Shown: positions 11,908 through 24,360, counted from the first letter of the stretch. The stretch is 64,000 nt of DNA from Allacma fusca (GCA_947179485.1 OX359245.1:70233067-70297066), one strand, 5' to 3'. Translations and numbers: made by a program. The notes: generated from the sequence alone by a model not told the origin.

Positions 11908-13818
11908 TTACCCATTTTGACTACTTATAATTAAGCTCGTCGAATTGCTCACAATGATTTCCAGCAGGGTGAGACAAATCCTTCTATCAATAAAGCCGAA
12001 CCCACCGTTTTGAGTACACAGTGGCCGACAGCTTTTATGAAACTTTCGAAACCATTTTGGCTCATGCTGATATTTCCAAGAGCGAAGAACCATTTCCGAC
12101 ATTTCCAAATGTTCTGCAAGTGAAAGCATTAACAATGACAGACAATATCCCATCACAAATACTGCAAACATAGCCTTGGGCGAGTGAGCTGTCACGGCTT
12201 GATACACATTCAAAGTCAGTGAGGTTACGACAACAACAATGTAATAAGTGTAGTAGTGTCCGAGGTAATAGTTCCATTGTATTTGGGCAACTCTCAACCG
12301 CGAGTAGCATTTCGCGAAATACAGCAGTTTATCCGAAGCACCAGGATCTCGAATTAAAATGCTGAAAATAACAGTAATTTGCAGTGAACAGTAGGTAAAT
12401 GCATTTTAATTTGTGAAAAGTTTTGAAAATGTATCTATCAATGGCTGCACACGTGGTCAGCTTTTTGTTAGACGACCAGAAGATTCTTCCCTGGTAGAAA
12501 CTATTTCTGGCAGGGAAAAGGTTAGGGATTCTATATTGCGAACGGGGATGTTCAAACCCTTTGACCTTTTTTTGGCATGGATTTTTAAAGGCGGCGTGTT
12601 CCAGGGAAATTTGTTAGTCAAAATGGAATTTTTAGATTATTTGATTTTATTTGACAGGGATTTGACTACTTGTAGGGAAATTATTTCAGGCAATGGATTT
12701 TGAAATGCATTGACCTTTTTATCAGCAGGGAAAGCGTTGAGGACCTCCCTGCAGGGACACTTGATTCAGCAGGGAAATTCAGAAATGATCTTCCAGGGAG
12801 ATTTACAACAACCCGACCACTGCAAGAACATATACGTTATCATTATAAATATCGTCTAAATACGGTACCTTAAATATTCCTGCATTGTGGCAGTGTGATG
12901 GAAATGCATTGTGGAGAAAATTATCATTGGCAGGCACTGAATTACCCACAAGTATGATTGGAAAAGTATACACACGATCTTCCATGTTACCGTTGAATCA
13001 GATCTTAATAATACTGACGTTATATGAAATGGTTTTTCGGGGCGAGCAATCAAGCGAAGTGTGTAAACCACGATCATTCCATGTACCAATCTTGAGCAAT
13101 TTTGGATTCTTCTGAATCCTCTTCTGGAGATTTTTGACGCAACGGATAACTCGTCCCCAGTATTACGCGTTTCTTGCAGAATATTTTTTTTTAAATTAGC
13201 AAGTAACTGGATACTATGGATACTCTCGACATATACATATTGTGTCAGTACATTAAATTCCTTATATAGTGGTTTCCTCTTAGACGATATTCCCTTTGTA
13301 TCCCAATAAATTGTCCCTGGGACAACATTTGCATTACAAATTCGTAAGATATAGAGACATCTTCACATATCGGCAGGTATTTTGACATCTCCTAGGAACC
13401 ACTATATACGAAATTTACTTTGTAGCAATAACAATTTTAAGTAGAAACTAATACCTTGAGTAAAAGCGCTGCTCAACCTGATGAGTCTATTTGCCAACGT
13501 CGGGAAGTATCGCAATTGTCTAATCGTCTCTAAGTAAAAGAAGCAGCACATGAAAATCCCAACGATAAAAGACTGGAAGTCGGATTGGTGGATTTCAGCG
13601 CTGCGACTGTCATCAGCAGTCCAAATGTATCGGGCGATTTGGAAACTTACGTAGAATCCAAGCAGGATCAAATTCACTACCCACTGAAATACTTTCAGAC
13701 GCGAGTTTGTTATTCGAACTGATGAATCTGACTCATGCCATTTAAATGGGAAAATTCCAATATGGTAGGATTTTTGGATTATTTCCGAAATTGCTTTTAC
13801 CCTAGCTTCAGCTTCCAT
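11908..13818 (-). CDS. gustatory-receptor-like 7TM protein, gene A (3 exons, intact)
   Basis: Predicted exons 13818-13455, 13172-12869 and 12361-11908, joined by GT..AG introns whose phases (1, then 2) match, giving 373 residues without a stop. The N-terminus carries the GIFPFKW block near residue 21. Hydrophobic segments fall at about 45-66 and 83-103 (exon 1), 150-170 and 186-212 (exon 2), and 262-275, 283-305 and 343-368 (exon 3): seven in all, as in insect-type GR/7tm_7 chemoreceptors, which form ligand-gated cation channels in sensory neurons. The C-terminal block TQNGGFGFIDRR recurs in the 57 kb locus (TQNGWFGFVDRQ). The classical TY...QF insect tail is not evident. Intron 1 holds a ~160 bp MITE and intron 2 a 373 bp hAT-like MITE. 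Ligand unknown. The exon model rests on frame and splice logic only. Confidence 0.75.
12450..12822 (+). mobile_element. hAT-like MITE (CAGGG family) in intron 2 of GR gene A
   Basis: Runs from CACGTGGTCAG to CCGACCACTG. These ends are degenerate versions of the terminal inverted repeats seen at 17965 and 32070. The body is rich in CAGGGA-TTT motifs. The right flank (CAAGAACA) matches that of the copy-B insertion, but the left flank has lost ten bases, so the TSD is no longer readable here. Confidence 0.7.
13255..13416. mobile_element. short MITE in intron 1 of GR gene A
   Basis: About 162 bp with inverted ends AAATTCCTTATATAGTGG and, on the other strand, AAATTTCGTATATAGTGG, extending inward through GGTTYCCT. 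The same insertion sits in the equivalent intron of copy B (18626-18794), and a longer relative lies at 52309-53063. Confidence 0.65.
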
Positions 13819-14279
13819 TACAAAGATATATTATCCAAACCGCGATGGGTCTATTTCATAGACCTGAAACATAAAAAGAAAGTACGATTTGTACAGTCGA
13901 CATCCATATTTGGGCCTGACCGTAGTAAACATTGGTATGTTACCTTGCGCAAGAAGAAATTTTTAAATTTACCTTGTACATTTTTCAAAGAAAATCATTT
14001 CATATAACATAATTAACATTTACCGACGTACCTTCAAAATTGGACTGCCCTAGTTTACAAAGTACTTTTGGCCGTTTTTACTTGTTACAAATATTGCATT
14101 ATGTAAACCCGGCAGAAGAATTGCTTACATTTATTTACAACAATAATAGTTAAATTGCTTCCTGCACTTTGAATGTTAGGATGGGAAACGGAATTGTGTT
14201 CAATTATATCAATATTCAAAATACCCAAATTAATTCGGTCAAACGTATCAACGCTTTCAATTTATTGTTACAAGGGATT

Positions 14280-14870
14280 TATAAATTTTCATGTTTGTGA
14301 AAACGTTTTGGTATTAAAGTTAAATCGAAGTTTATTTGAAGAATTTTGATTGGAAATAATTTTATGTTATGTTTTAAACTATGTTGTTTATGTAATAATT
14401 TTACTTTTGCACGACAATAGATTACGCTGCTTGTTGCAGATTGCGTATCAGGAAATTCGATTGAGATTTCACAGCATGAATAAACGGTCAAAAAGGCTAA
14501 CCTTCCAATCACTACTGTTGACACCGCTACAATAAGATACCAAAGGCTTGAAGCCCTTAAGAAAATCATGGACCTTCTTTCAGAAGCCAATAAGACCAAC
14601 TGTCTATTCAAATATTGAATTTTATACTTTTACACCAAACGAAGTGGAGAATGTCGGAGCCATCAATTATCACAACCTGTCAATTAAGGGTTAAGCAACC
14701 AATACCGAAGTTACGATATGTGATTACTACTTTGCAAAATGTGGTATTTATAAGTGTTGTAAGCAAGCCAATTATTGCAGTATATTCAAGATTTAAAATG
14801 ATAAAACCGCCAAATATTATTAAGACTGACAAAAACGTTTCAATTTCAAAGTTCGTATTTAATTTCTAAC
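14280..14870 (-). repeat. GR-upstream duplicated block with exon-like frame
   Basis: On the minus strand a frame at 14611-14279 contains LWYLIVAVSTVVIGR, followed by GTTAGC, which could be a splice donor. The same block, decayed, occurs upstream of copy B at about 19410-19740 and again at 21725-22110 (YLVVAV, a stop, then AAVIGR). It lies 5' of GR copies A and B. It may be an exon of a neighbouring gene or part of the ancestral duplicated unit. Confidence 0.45.
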
Positions 14871-15239
14871 TGACAATAAATAATAATAACGCTTTCAGTT
14901 GATATACCTTACCGAATTTAGAACAAGAATTTTAATAAATATGCGTGCTGTCATTTTATGGACAGCATATATTTTCGGGTGTCAGTATTTTTATATCCCA
15001 AGCCCTTTTAAATATTTGATAGAGTGAAGCCGAACGAACTGATTTTGGAATTGACTTTATTATATTCAAGTATAAAATTATTATATTATAACAAAGGAAT
15101 TCGAGAATTCCGGAACCAGTAATTACTGAAACCTGCCAATTTTTTTAGACAACCAATACTTAAGTTGCGGTATTCTTTTACGACTTTGCTGAGATGTGGT
15201 AGTTACATAAACACAGGGACTAAACCATGTCGGGATTCT

Positions 15240-15356
15240 TGAGTTTGTTATTCGAACTGCTGAGTCTGACTCTTCCCATTTACATTGAAAAATTCCAAAA
15301 TATTATCATTTTTGGACTATTTTGGAAATATCTTTAATCCTTGCTTCAGCTTCCAT
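15240..15356 (-). pseudogene. GR first-exon relic
   Basis: Minus-strand reading begins MEAEARIKDISKIVQK, very close to the start of GR gene A. It hits two adjacent stops, then resumes with IF and KWEESDSAVRITN. No further exons follow, so this is a truncated third copy. The flanking 15060-15240 sequence also resembles GR-upstream DNA. Confidence 0.7.
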
Positions 15357-16094
15357 TGCAAAGGTATATTTGATGTAAACCGCGAATAATCTATTTTCCA
15401 GAGCTAAAACATAAAAACAGTTTGATTTGACTAACCGGTTTCATTTTAATTTGGCGTGTGTGGTCTTGCACTAGCAAGTAACTGAAGGATAATTTACGAA
15501 AAAAAAAGTAATTTTGTACATTTATGGAGAGCTTATTCAGGTACATTTCAAGTCCAACAGGTTCAGATTACAAAATACTGTTGATCGTTTATCCGTACAA
15601 TATTGTACGACGGAAATTCGAGGGAAGAATTGGATTCATTACAACAATTATGGTTTAAATGATTCAAGTGGTAATGTGCATTTAATGCTTAGCTTAAAAT
15701 TATAGAAACTGCTATTGTCCCGTTAAATACTCCTTGTAAATTTGATAAATGGATCTTTGAATTCCTATCGGGATCTCGCATTGATTTCTCTAGGTAAATG
15801 TTATACAGTTATACCCAATCCTTTAAATATTATTGTACTTCATAATTCTAATCATTTGAATCACGAATTTTGTAGTTGATCTGAAAAGTGCTCGTTGTTG
15901 CCTTTTCGTTAATTCCCAGAAAGTTGTTTTGATTTTATGAGGCGGAGTATTGCAAAATTTCTTGACGTCCCGTGCCTAGCACTGGTATCAATGCTTAAAA
16001 TGACAAGAAATATTATAAATGGCGGATACTGAATTGCATACTTCGAAACGTTTGCACACGACTTTCCACCGTATCAGATCACAAGAGAACTGAC

Positions 16095-16265
16095 GTTATA
16101 TGACAGGGTGCCTACAACTCCAGGCGTGAAGGGTAATATTGAAGTATTTATTAACTGTGAATGAAGGAAATTTTAGTTATATGCGATATATATACAGGCC
16201 AAATATTTTAGGAAATAATCTTTTAAAAAATAAATTTTAAACACCAGTTGCTGTAAATGTTAAAT
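16095..16265. repeat. decayed duplicated block, member 1
   Basis: Contains CCTACAACTCC...GGGTAATATT...GGAAATTTTAGTTATATGC. Relatives at about 19995-20240, 22255-22420 and 22690-22930 share the same order of motifs, marking old tandem duplications. No gene seen in 16265-17290 apart from repeat traces. Confidence 0.5.
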
Positions 16266-17289
16266 GTTTATATATATTTATTCGGAATTTCATCTAGAAA
16301 TGTACGTCTTGGGGGGAGGGTCTGTGGGCTAGTCTCAGTTATTTATTTCTTGGACAAAAAATGTGATGAAATGTTGGTAAACATTTTGTGAATTGGAATA
16401 TCTGTAGTGAGTAAATGTATGCCGACACGTCTTCCTACAACTGAGTACTACAAACGTAAGATGTTTAAATTTTTAATGCAAACATGAGATTCTTTATTGT
16501 TTAGTGCAAATTTAAGGTAACGAGTAAATTAACATTAAATTAAGTTTGTTTCGCTGTTAAGGTAATCTGGTTATAAATTGCTTCAAGGTTCTGTATTAGG
16601 AGCAGTACTGGGCCGAAAACGTTTTAGAAAATATTTCTGACCCGAAATTAATACACCCGAACAAAAACCCAGTACTGTAAACACTGAAATTCCTGTTTTA
16701 CTCTTTCTGACAGACAACTAAAAAAAATGGAAATATTTGACTCTGTGTGTTGCAGGGTGTTAGACTTGAATTTGTCAATCACAATATGCATGGTTAGGAG
16801 ACGTTTTGGCAACTGTTTTTTTTAATTCTACGTTAGGAGGAATGGAACAAGCTTGCATCTATGAAACCTCACATGAGTAGGCCAATATACATCAAAAGGG
16901 ATGAACTAAAAGATACAAAATACTGTTAAAGGAAAAGTTAGATTAATATATTCTCTCTCTAAATATTTTATAAGTAGCCCTACAAAGCGGCAAGTTAGAT
17001 ACATGAAATTGTCTCTTTGTAAAATAGTGTACAGTGATTTACCTACATCATGGTTCTTAAGCAATGGCATTACCTTCTAATATATAGATATGGCACTACA
17101 ATTTACAAGCACACGTAATACGAACTTAATGCTACGGAAATTTTAACCAAGTCAATATATAGAGAATTGACTCTATTCTTACATATTTACAAATAAAACT
17201 ATTTCAGAGTACCCAGATATACTTAGAATATAATGAATTAATAGAACTAATATTTAGAAACAATAATAATTATAGAATACAATGTTTTC

Positions 17290-17715
17290 TTCGGGTGGTC
17301 GGACACCCAGATCAGTAAGTATTTTATTCATCCGACAATTCGAATGATAAACTACGCATAAAGTTTCAACAAAGTTTCACCTAATTTTCAAACAGCACAA
17401 AAAACTTATTTCAAGATTAATTAAATCATGTACGTGTATAATTATAATTTTACCTGGCTACAGCTATTGTGCATATTTGTATATTATATCACCAGTACTT
17501 GAGTGGGATTCTAATAATTGCATAGATTTCAACACAAAACCAGTTTTTGACCTGTCTGGTTTGTCTCGTTCAGTGCTTACTCTCGCCACCTTCGTTGTAA
17601 TATTGTCTTCAGAAACGAGAATTTCAAAGCCAAGTAGATACTCATTCCTAGTGTATTTACCAAGCACAAAATTTCTATCACCTAATTTTCGAATAGCATA
17701 ATAAGTTTATTTCAA
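17290..17715 (-). repeat. second copy of the 67-codon-frame block
   Basis: Minus-strand frame 17667-17464 with the core KVARVSTERDKPDRSKTGFV. About 15 of 67 codons differ from the 11.6 kb copy. It lies downstream of GR copy B, as its partner does for copy A. Confidence 0.6.
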
Positions 17716-17964
17716 TTTATAATAAATTATTCTCGTGTGTAGTTTTCAATTCAACTGACTTCAGTATACAAATTATGCATATAAGGATTTTTATCCATTT
17801 GCTCTGCTTATAATTAAGCTCGTTGAATTGCACCAGGATCTCGAATTAAAGTCCTGAAAATGTCGATTAATTTACAATGAACCGCAGGGAAATGCATTGT
17901 AATAGTATAGAATTGCGTCATTCAAGAGTTTTAAAAATGCATAAATGGCTGCACTACAAGAGCG

Positions 17965-18209
17965 CAGTGGTCGGTGTTTTGTTGGAAGACAGGAAAATAA
18001 TTCCCAGACAGCAAATATTCCTGGTTGGGAAAATCTAAAAAGGAGGGGATTTTTGTTTCAGAGAAATTTGTTAGACAAACAGGGATTTCTAGATTCGTTT
18101 AATTTTTTTCAGTTAGAAAATCGTTGACTACCTCTCTGCACGGACATTTGATTCAGCACGGAAATTCAGAAATGATCTTCCAAGGAGATTTACAAAACTC
18201 CGACCACTG
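17965..18209 (+). mobile_element. hAT-like MITE (CAGGG family) in GR copy B
   Basis: 245 bp, beginning CAGTGGTCGG and ending CCGACCACTG, flanked by CAAGAGCG (17957-17964) and CAAGAACG (18210-18217). That is an 8 bp target duplication with one mismatch, fitting the hAT superfamily. It is at the same intron position as 12450-12822, so the insertion predates the gene duplication. Confidence 0.85.
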
Positions 18210-18625
18210 CAAGAACGTATATATGTAAGTATCGTATTAAAAAGGTACCGCAAGTATTCCTGCATTGTGGCCGTGTGATGGAAATGCATTGTGGTGAAAA
18301 TTATTAGTGGCAGATACTGAAGTACCCACAAGTATGTTTGGAAAAGTATACACGCAACCTTCCATGTTATCATTGAATCAGGTCCCAATAAAACTGAAGT
18401 TATATGAAATGGTTTTTCGGGGCGAGCAATCAAGCGAAGAGTGTAAACTACGATCATTCCTTGTATCAATCTTGGGCAATTTTTGATTCTTTTGATTCCT
18501 TTCCCGGAGATTTTTGACGCACCAGATAATTCGTCCCCAGCATTACGTGTTTCTTACAGAATTATAATTTTTTAAATAAAAGTAATGCCAATACTATGGA
18601 TATGTGCATATTATTTCAGTCCAAT

Positions 18626-18794
18626 GAATTTCTTATATAGTTGTATCCCCTTAGATAATATTCCTTGTATGTAAGCATATCAAAATTGTCCCTAGGACTT
18701 CATTTGTAATACAAAGTCGTAAGACATATATAGTTGCGTCTTCACATATTGGCAGGTATTTTGGCATCTCCTAGGAACCACTATATAAGAAATT
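18626..18794. mobile_element. short MITE in intron 1 of GR copy B
   Basis: Counterpart of 13255-13416, with decayed ends GAATTTCTTATATAG and CTATATAAGAAATTC at the same intron position. Confidence 0.55.
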
Positions 18795-19399
18795 CACTTT
18801 GTAGCAATAACAAGTTTAGGTAAAAACTAATACCTTGAGTAAAAGCGCTGCTCAACCTGATGAGCCTATTTGCAAATGTCGGGAAGTATCGAAATTGTCT
18901 AATCGCCTCTAAGTAAAAGAAGAAGCTCATGAAAATCCCAACGATAAAAGACTGGAAGTCGGATTGGTGGGCTTCAGCGCCGCGACTGTCATAAGCAGTC
19001 CAAATGTATCGGGCGATTTGGAAACTTACGTAGAATCCAAACAGGATCAAATTCACAATCCACTGAAATACTTTCAGACGCGAGTCTGTCATTCGAACTG
19101 ATGGGTCTGACTCATTTCATTTAAATGGAAAAATTCCAATATAGTAGCATTTTTGAATTATTTCCGAAATTGCTTTTACCCTTGCTTTAGATTCCATTGC
19201 AAAAGTATGGTATGCAAACCGTGATGGGTCAATCTCCTAGACCTGCAACATGAAAAGAGAGTGAATTGTATAGTCGACAGCATTTTCATTGGATTTGGCA
19301 CTAGCAAGCATTGGAAACCACAACCAACTACCGCACAAACACTGTATATTTGCATTACATTACCTTTGTTGTTATGTCAGATTACCACAGCCTGATACA

Positions 19400-20400
19400 T
19401 CCTGATAACTCGTCGTTTTTATTGCATATTGCTTATCATTTTGGAATTCCACAAAAAGAATAAACGCACGAAAAGGCTAACCTTCCAATCACAACCGTTG
19501 AGACAACTACAGTAGGAAACCAATGACTTGAACAAGGTACCTTAAGCAAAGCTTTCACCGCCCTCCCCACAAGTTCAACTGTCTAATCAAAAATTATATG
19601 TAGATTAGAAGTTGAATTAGATAAACAAACGAAGCGGAGAATGTCCGAACCAGTAATTACTAAAACTTGTCAATTTGGTTAAATAACCAATACTGAATCA
19701 GTAGTGCAGTTGCGACATACACTTACTATTTAACTTACATGTGTCTGTTAATAATGATGTATATGTAAAATAATCATTTTGGTATATCTATTCCAAATAG
19801 AAAATTATTATTATTAAGTCTCAAAATAGTGTGATGACTGTCAAAAAAATTATATTTAATTGCAAACCTGACAGTAAATATTAATTCATTTCAGCTGTTT
19901 TACGTGTCGAAGAATCGAATAAAGAATAAAAATTTGATGGAGTGAAGAGGAGCGAACGGATTTAGCCGTTTGATTGCATGTACATACATACATATTAAGT
20001 GGTTTACCAACAATTCCGGAAAAGCCGGGTAATATTCAGAAATTGAACTGTGACGGAAGGAAATTTTAGTTATATGCTATTAAGAGACAATCTAAATATT
20101 TTAAAAAATATTTAAAAGTAGATTCTCAGCAGCTTAAATATACCAAACTGAGTTAATACGAGGAAAAAACGAGCACTTAAAATTAAATTGGAAAAGCCTT
20201 GTAGGTCATCCACGAAATCCTGTATTCTAAGCTTCAAACCAAACTAAAAATATTTTATGTGGAATAGTAAACCAAGAGCTTGAGTTGTCTTTGGCGCAAA
20301 GGGGAGATTGAATACGAATCGGTATTTCAATCATAATTCTTCGAATTTCTATCGGATTCATTTACCACTTTCTAAAAGTATTTGTAATTAACTTGCATCG
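19400..20400. repeat. decayed GR-neighbourhood DNA
   Basis: 19410-19740 matches the GR-upstream block at 14.4-14.8 kb, and 19995-20240 matches the block at 16.1 kb. No open frame of note. Confidence 0.5.
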
Positions 20401-20454
20401 GTAACAGACATCAAAGCTGAATATGGGGTTTTCATCTGTAAGTCATGACTACTC

Positions 20455-20765
20455 AAAAAAATCAGTTTTGGCTTCTGTTTTCGGCTTCTGGAAGTACCGT
20501 TACAGTTTAGACCGGTTTTCACTATTAATGATGTCAGTTAAACGGCTAATAATGGTTTTTAAGTAGTAATTCTTTTCTGCAATATATATTTTCCCAATTT
20601 TCACAACAGTCGTCAATAAAATTGCAAAATCATGAAAGAACTACAATGATTATTCAAAACGGCTTTCATGACTACGCCCTTAAATTATCGTCGCCTATCC
20701 GAAACGCCAATGCTAAAACAGCATGTAAACAATCACACTGTCTTCAGTCACCTGTAGTTAAATAA
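20455..20765 (+). pseudogene. relic of a signal-peptide-bearing gene, copy 1
   Basis: Plus-strand reading gives SVLASVFGFWKY and, in another frame, NHERTTMIIQNGFHDYALKL followed by SSPIRNANA. The inverted paralogue at 31740-31288 has NHEGTTIIIQNGVHYYVLNV. A hydrophobic start plus this pattern might suggest a divergent ionotropic receptor N-terminus, but I do not recognise it firmly. Frameshifted and short. Confidence 0.4.
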
Positions 20766-21319
20766 TTCCCCTCCGCCAATTCGCCATCCGCCTTGAATGA
20801 AGCCTTCTTTGGAAGATCTTTAAGAAAGGCTGGATATATCAGTCACATTCGTCAATTCCAACCAGTAATTTCATATATCTGTAGAATTCTTCCCGCTTAT
20901 GTCTCTCAAGGTATGTCTAGTGGAACTGGGACACAGCTGTAGCTAACATGTTGAGCAAGAACGTATGTTTCAAATATAATTTGTTAAAAGAAGTTGAAAA
21001 TAATGTACATAATTCGGATATTCATTTTAGCTGAAAATTAAACAATAGTTTGTCCATGTCCGATGTGTGCAGTGACCAAAGAACTGCAGTAGATATTGGT
21101 TACTGTTAGCCCTACAATTTTCCAGCGCTTACGTTTGTCCTTAATGTTCACATTTAGCTGATTATATTGTTGGCAGCGGAATTTACACTTTGATAGTACG
21201 TGAAACTTATAGTAGTTCTGCATGCCAACTGCATTTTAAGATTTTGAGCGAAATTAACATGAATCTACTTTTTTAAACTCCAAAGGATATTTCAATTGGT
21301 AGATGACTTAAATTCAGGG

Positions 21320-21725
21320 TATGAGGAAATCAGTTTTGGTGGAAACTGGAGAGGGAGAATCAAAAAAAGATTATTTTTCAGCCGTAAAGCATTGGCAATA
21401 TACTAGAGAGGCTTATTTTCATGAGAATACTTATCCAATAGTGTTTACCATGTCTAGTCCATAATTATATTATCAATGGCAACGTATGTTTATATTATTT
21501 CGACTACTTCTCCTATATTAAAGTTATTCATGTATCGTTAGCTCATTCCATTACATTACTGTATAAGTAAAATAGTATGTTCAAGGCGTTTACGTTTTAC
21601 CAAGAACGAGCAACGGGGAATTAGCATTGTGACGGCGCAACCACAGGGTCATACGGCGTTTCCCATGAGAACTCCGGGAACTATTCCGAATGTTTACATG
21701 ACATTAAAATTATTTGTACGGTGAA
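21320..21725. repeat. paralogous empty-site segment
   Basis: Inverted relative of the DNA flanking the elements at 28042-30144 and 30172-31055. It retains one copy of each target: ATGTTTAT at 21486-21493 and CTACTTCTC at 21504-21512, without the insertions. Confidence 0.8.
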
Positions 21726-23080
21726 CAGATTGTTGCAGATTGCGTATCAAGAAAATCTTTAAAAATTCCACAACATGAAGAACAGGATGAAAATACTAAC
21801 CTTCCAATCACTGCCGCTTACACAGCTACAACCAGATAAAACCGACTAGAAGAAGCCACCACTGGGAAAATCACTGACCGTTTTCTCGAAAACAATAAAG
21901 TCAACTGCCTACTCAAAAATTAAGTTTTATGCTTTCATAACAAACAAAGTGTTAAATGTCGAAACCAATAATAACTAAAAGCTGTCAAATCAGTTAAGCA
22001 AACAATATCGAGTTGCGATACACACTTACTACTTTACACAAACGTGGTATTTATAATTGACGCAAGAAAGAAAACATTGCAGTGTATTCAAGGTATTGTA
22101 TTCAAGGTAAGTTCGTATTTAATTTCTAACTGTCAATAAAAAATAATAATGGTTTCAGGTGTTTTACCTAACCGAATTTTGCAGATTGAAGAGTTACGAA
22201 CTGATTTTTTAACTAAAGTTTTATTTTATGTACATATATGTGAAATGGATTATGAAGAACAACGGCACGCCTGGTAATTTTGAAGAATTGTAGTGTAAGA
22301 ATGACATTTTAGATAAATGCTATTAGCGACAAGCCAAACATTGCAGAAAATAAGCTTTTAAAAGTAAATCCTAAACATCAGTTGTTAGATTATGTATATT
22401 CAAGAACTGCGTTGATTTTATATATGTAGATACATATAAGTTATCTAGACTCAACATATTGCAAAGACTCACAAAAAAATTTTTATTTCAAAGTTTTTAG
22501 TTAAGTGCAAAACTGACAGAAAATATTGATGCTTTCAGCTAGTTTACATAAACGAATAGAGAACAAAAATAATAACAGCTACTTGTTTAGCGAGTTGATA
22601 AAAACAATTGTACTTTAAAGTGTCAGTATTTTAAACCCTTTTAAATATTCGATATTATCAAACTGATTGTAAGTTTTAATTTATCGTACATAATACCTGG
22701 TTTACCTACAACTCCGGACAAGCCGGGTGATATTAGGAAGTTTTATCTGAACGAAATTTCAACTGTATGATATTATTCGACAAGCTAAATATGGTAGAAA
22801 ATTATCACAAGTAGAATAGCAACAAATTATATCAAATTAAGTTACTCCGAGAAACGGATTTTTTATAATGTCCTAATAAACATGCAAAAAACGCTTATTC
22901 ACGAAATCCCGTAGTACAAGTTCCAAACGTAACTGCAGAGATTGCGTTTAGAAAAGTTAAGCAAGCTTTTATATTTTGTGTGCATCAAGGCTGATATTTC
23001 CAATCTGGGCGGTATTTCAATCAATTCGTAGTATTACCAAAGGATTTATTTAGCATATTGATTAAAGTAATTACTTGTAA
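21725..23080. repeat. decayed tandem blocks, no gene
   Basis: 21725-22110 is a third copy of the GR-upstream block; 22255-22420 and 22690-22930 repeat the motif order of 16.1 kb and 20.0 kb. No intact frame. Confidence 0.5.
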
Positions 23081-23084
23081 TAGA

Positions 23085-23180
23085 ATTGTATCGTTGAAAA
23101 TCTAAAATGATGTTTTTGTTGTTTTGAAAAATTGTTTTCTGTATTCGTTTTCCGGGAGTCCGTCGGTTCTAGAATTAAAG
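23085..23180 (+). pseudogene. relic of the same gene as 20.5 kb and 31.5 kb, copy 3
   Basis: The stretch from AATTGTATCGTTGAAAATC to GTCCGTCGGTTCTA matches the reverse complement of 31640-31740 closely, then ends abruptly where a GGTCTGG-type repeat begins. Confidence 0.5.
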
Positions 23181-23830
23181 TCCAGTATCATGACCTGAGC
23201 AGACCAATGACCAGGGTCCTTGCCATTAGCAAAATAAACGTTTATAAATTAATGAAACCACATTTAACGTTAAAAAATGTCAATTTTGGGATAATATTAA
23301 CGTTTAACTTAATAAAACGGGATTATTTAGTCATTACACTTATTGATTTTTTGGGTTATAATCCGGACCCAGGTCTTTAGTCTGGTCAAGCCCGAATGTC
23401 TGTACCAAACCATTGGTCGGGTCTGAAAAACTGGACCAGACTAGTTTTATAAAATTTGGATCGCAGCAGACCGTTCATATCACTAGTCCCGACTGTCCAC
23501 CTGAAAGATTTTGCTGACCTGTCTTATCCAGATTATCTGTGGTGACCATTTTTGTCCCGTCTTGTACCCCTATGTAAAAACCATCAGCCCTGATTATAAA
23601 ACGAGACCTGTTAAATTTCTGAAAGATCTGGTTGGGGAAAGTAGCCTTCCTTTTACTGAACCATTCCAAAATAATTCACTTGCAAAGCAGTTCTCGAGAG
23701 AAAGCTATTAGAGCAAGTTGCACATGAATGTCATCTTTACTTTAACACACGATTGGAAATGATACCAAAAATGTCCCGTTCCCACACACGTTATTCCTCA
23801 GTTCGAGTTGGTACGCTTGCCATCTCTTAA
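23180..23830 (+). repeat. element with iterated GGTCTGGTC motif, copy 1
   Basis: Repeated GGTC/GACC motifs (CCAGTATCATGACC, GGTCTTTAGTCTGGTC, CTGGACCAGAC). It ends near AACACACGATTGGAAATGAT, which also bounds the copies at 26770-26965 (inverted) and 60010-60300. Confidence 0.6.
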
Positions 23831-23939
23831 TACCAAACTGAAAATTTGTTGTGATAGATTTTTGGACCTGCATTTATGTCCCCAATTATATTACAGTAGT
23901 ACATCCCATTACATTCTTTTTTTCCTACAATTTCTACAA

Positions 23940-24350
23940 AAAGATTCTTGCCTTAAAGACTATGTTTAAACTTCTGTTTTGGTACAACTGCTTTATTTTC
24001 TAGAAGTATTCTACAAGTTTTACACAAATTACAATTTTAAAAATAATGGTTATTAGTTTGTGCGTTTGCTGCAAATTTGTTTTTCAAATAAGGCTAAAAA
24101 AAGGAATTGAGCCCGAGCTAATTTTTTTCAGATAATTATATGTGTGCAGAATAATTATCTTTGGGACAACAATTGATCTCGAAAAGTACGATTTTGAAAC
24201 CCTCTTCAACATTCAATGCTATTAGTGGAAGAGCAACATCAATGCCTCATATTGTGATTTTTATTTCCCAAACGAAGGTTTTGGTAGTTACAGAACTCCT
24301 GATAATAATTTTTACCACAGTTACTATTTCTTCCCCCAAAAAACTTTAGC
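23940..24350 (+). repeat. segment duplicated at 60.4-60.95 kb
   Basis: The stretch ATAATTATCTTTGGGACAAC, a nearby GTGGAAGAGCAACATCAA and GGTAGTTACAGAACTCCTGA follow the same order as at 60640-60930, which is the 3' flank of the second SEC14-like copy. The gene itself is absent here. Confidence 0.65.
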
Positions 24351-24360
24351 ACACAATACG

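Larger units (their letters stand above)
17830..19197 (-). pseudogene. gustatory-receptor-like pseudogene, copy B
   Basis: Tandem paralogue of gene A. Exon 1 (19197-18834) starts MESKARVKAISEI, but the Trp of the FPFKW block is a TGA at 19119-19117 (codon 27). Exon 2 (18552-18249) is open and keeps the same splice sites and phases. Exon 3 is gutted: after 20-odd bases (ATTCGAGATCCTGGTG) the sequence jumps straight to the last codons of the gene-A equivalent (CAATTCAACGAGCTTAATTA), a loss of about 400 bp with a 2-base microhomology at the join. Both intron MITEs of gene A are present. A nonsense codon plus an internal deletion make it non-functional. Confidence 0.85.
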
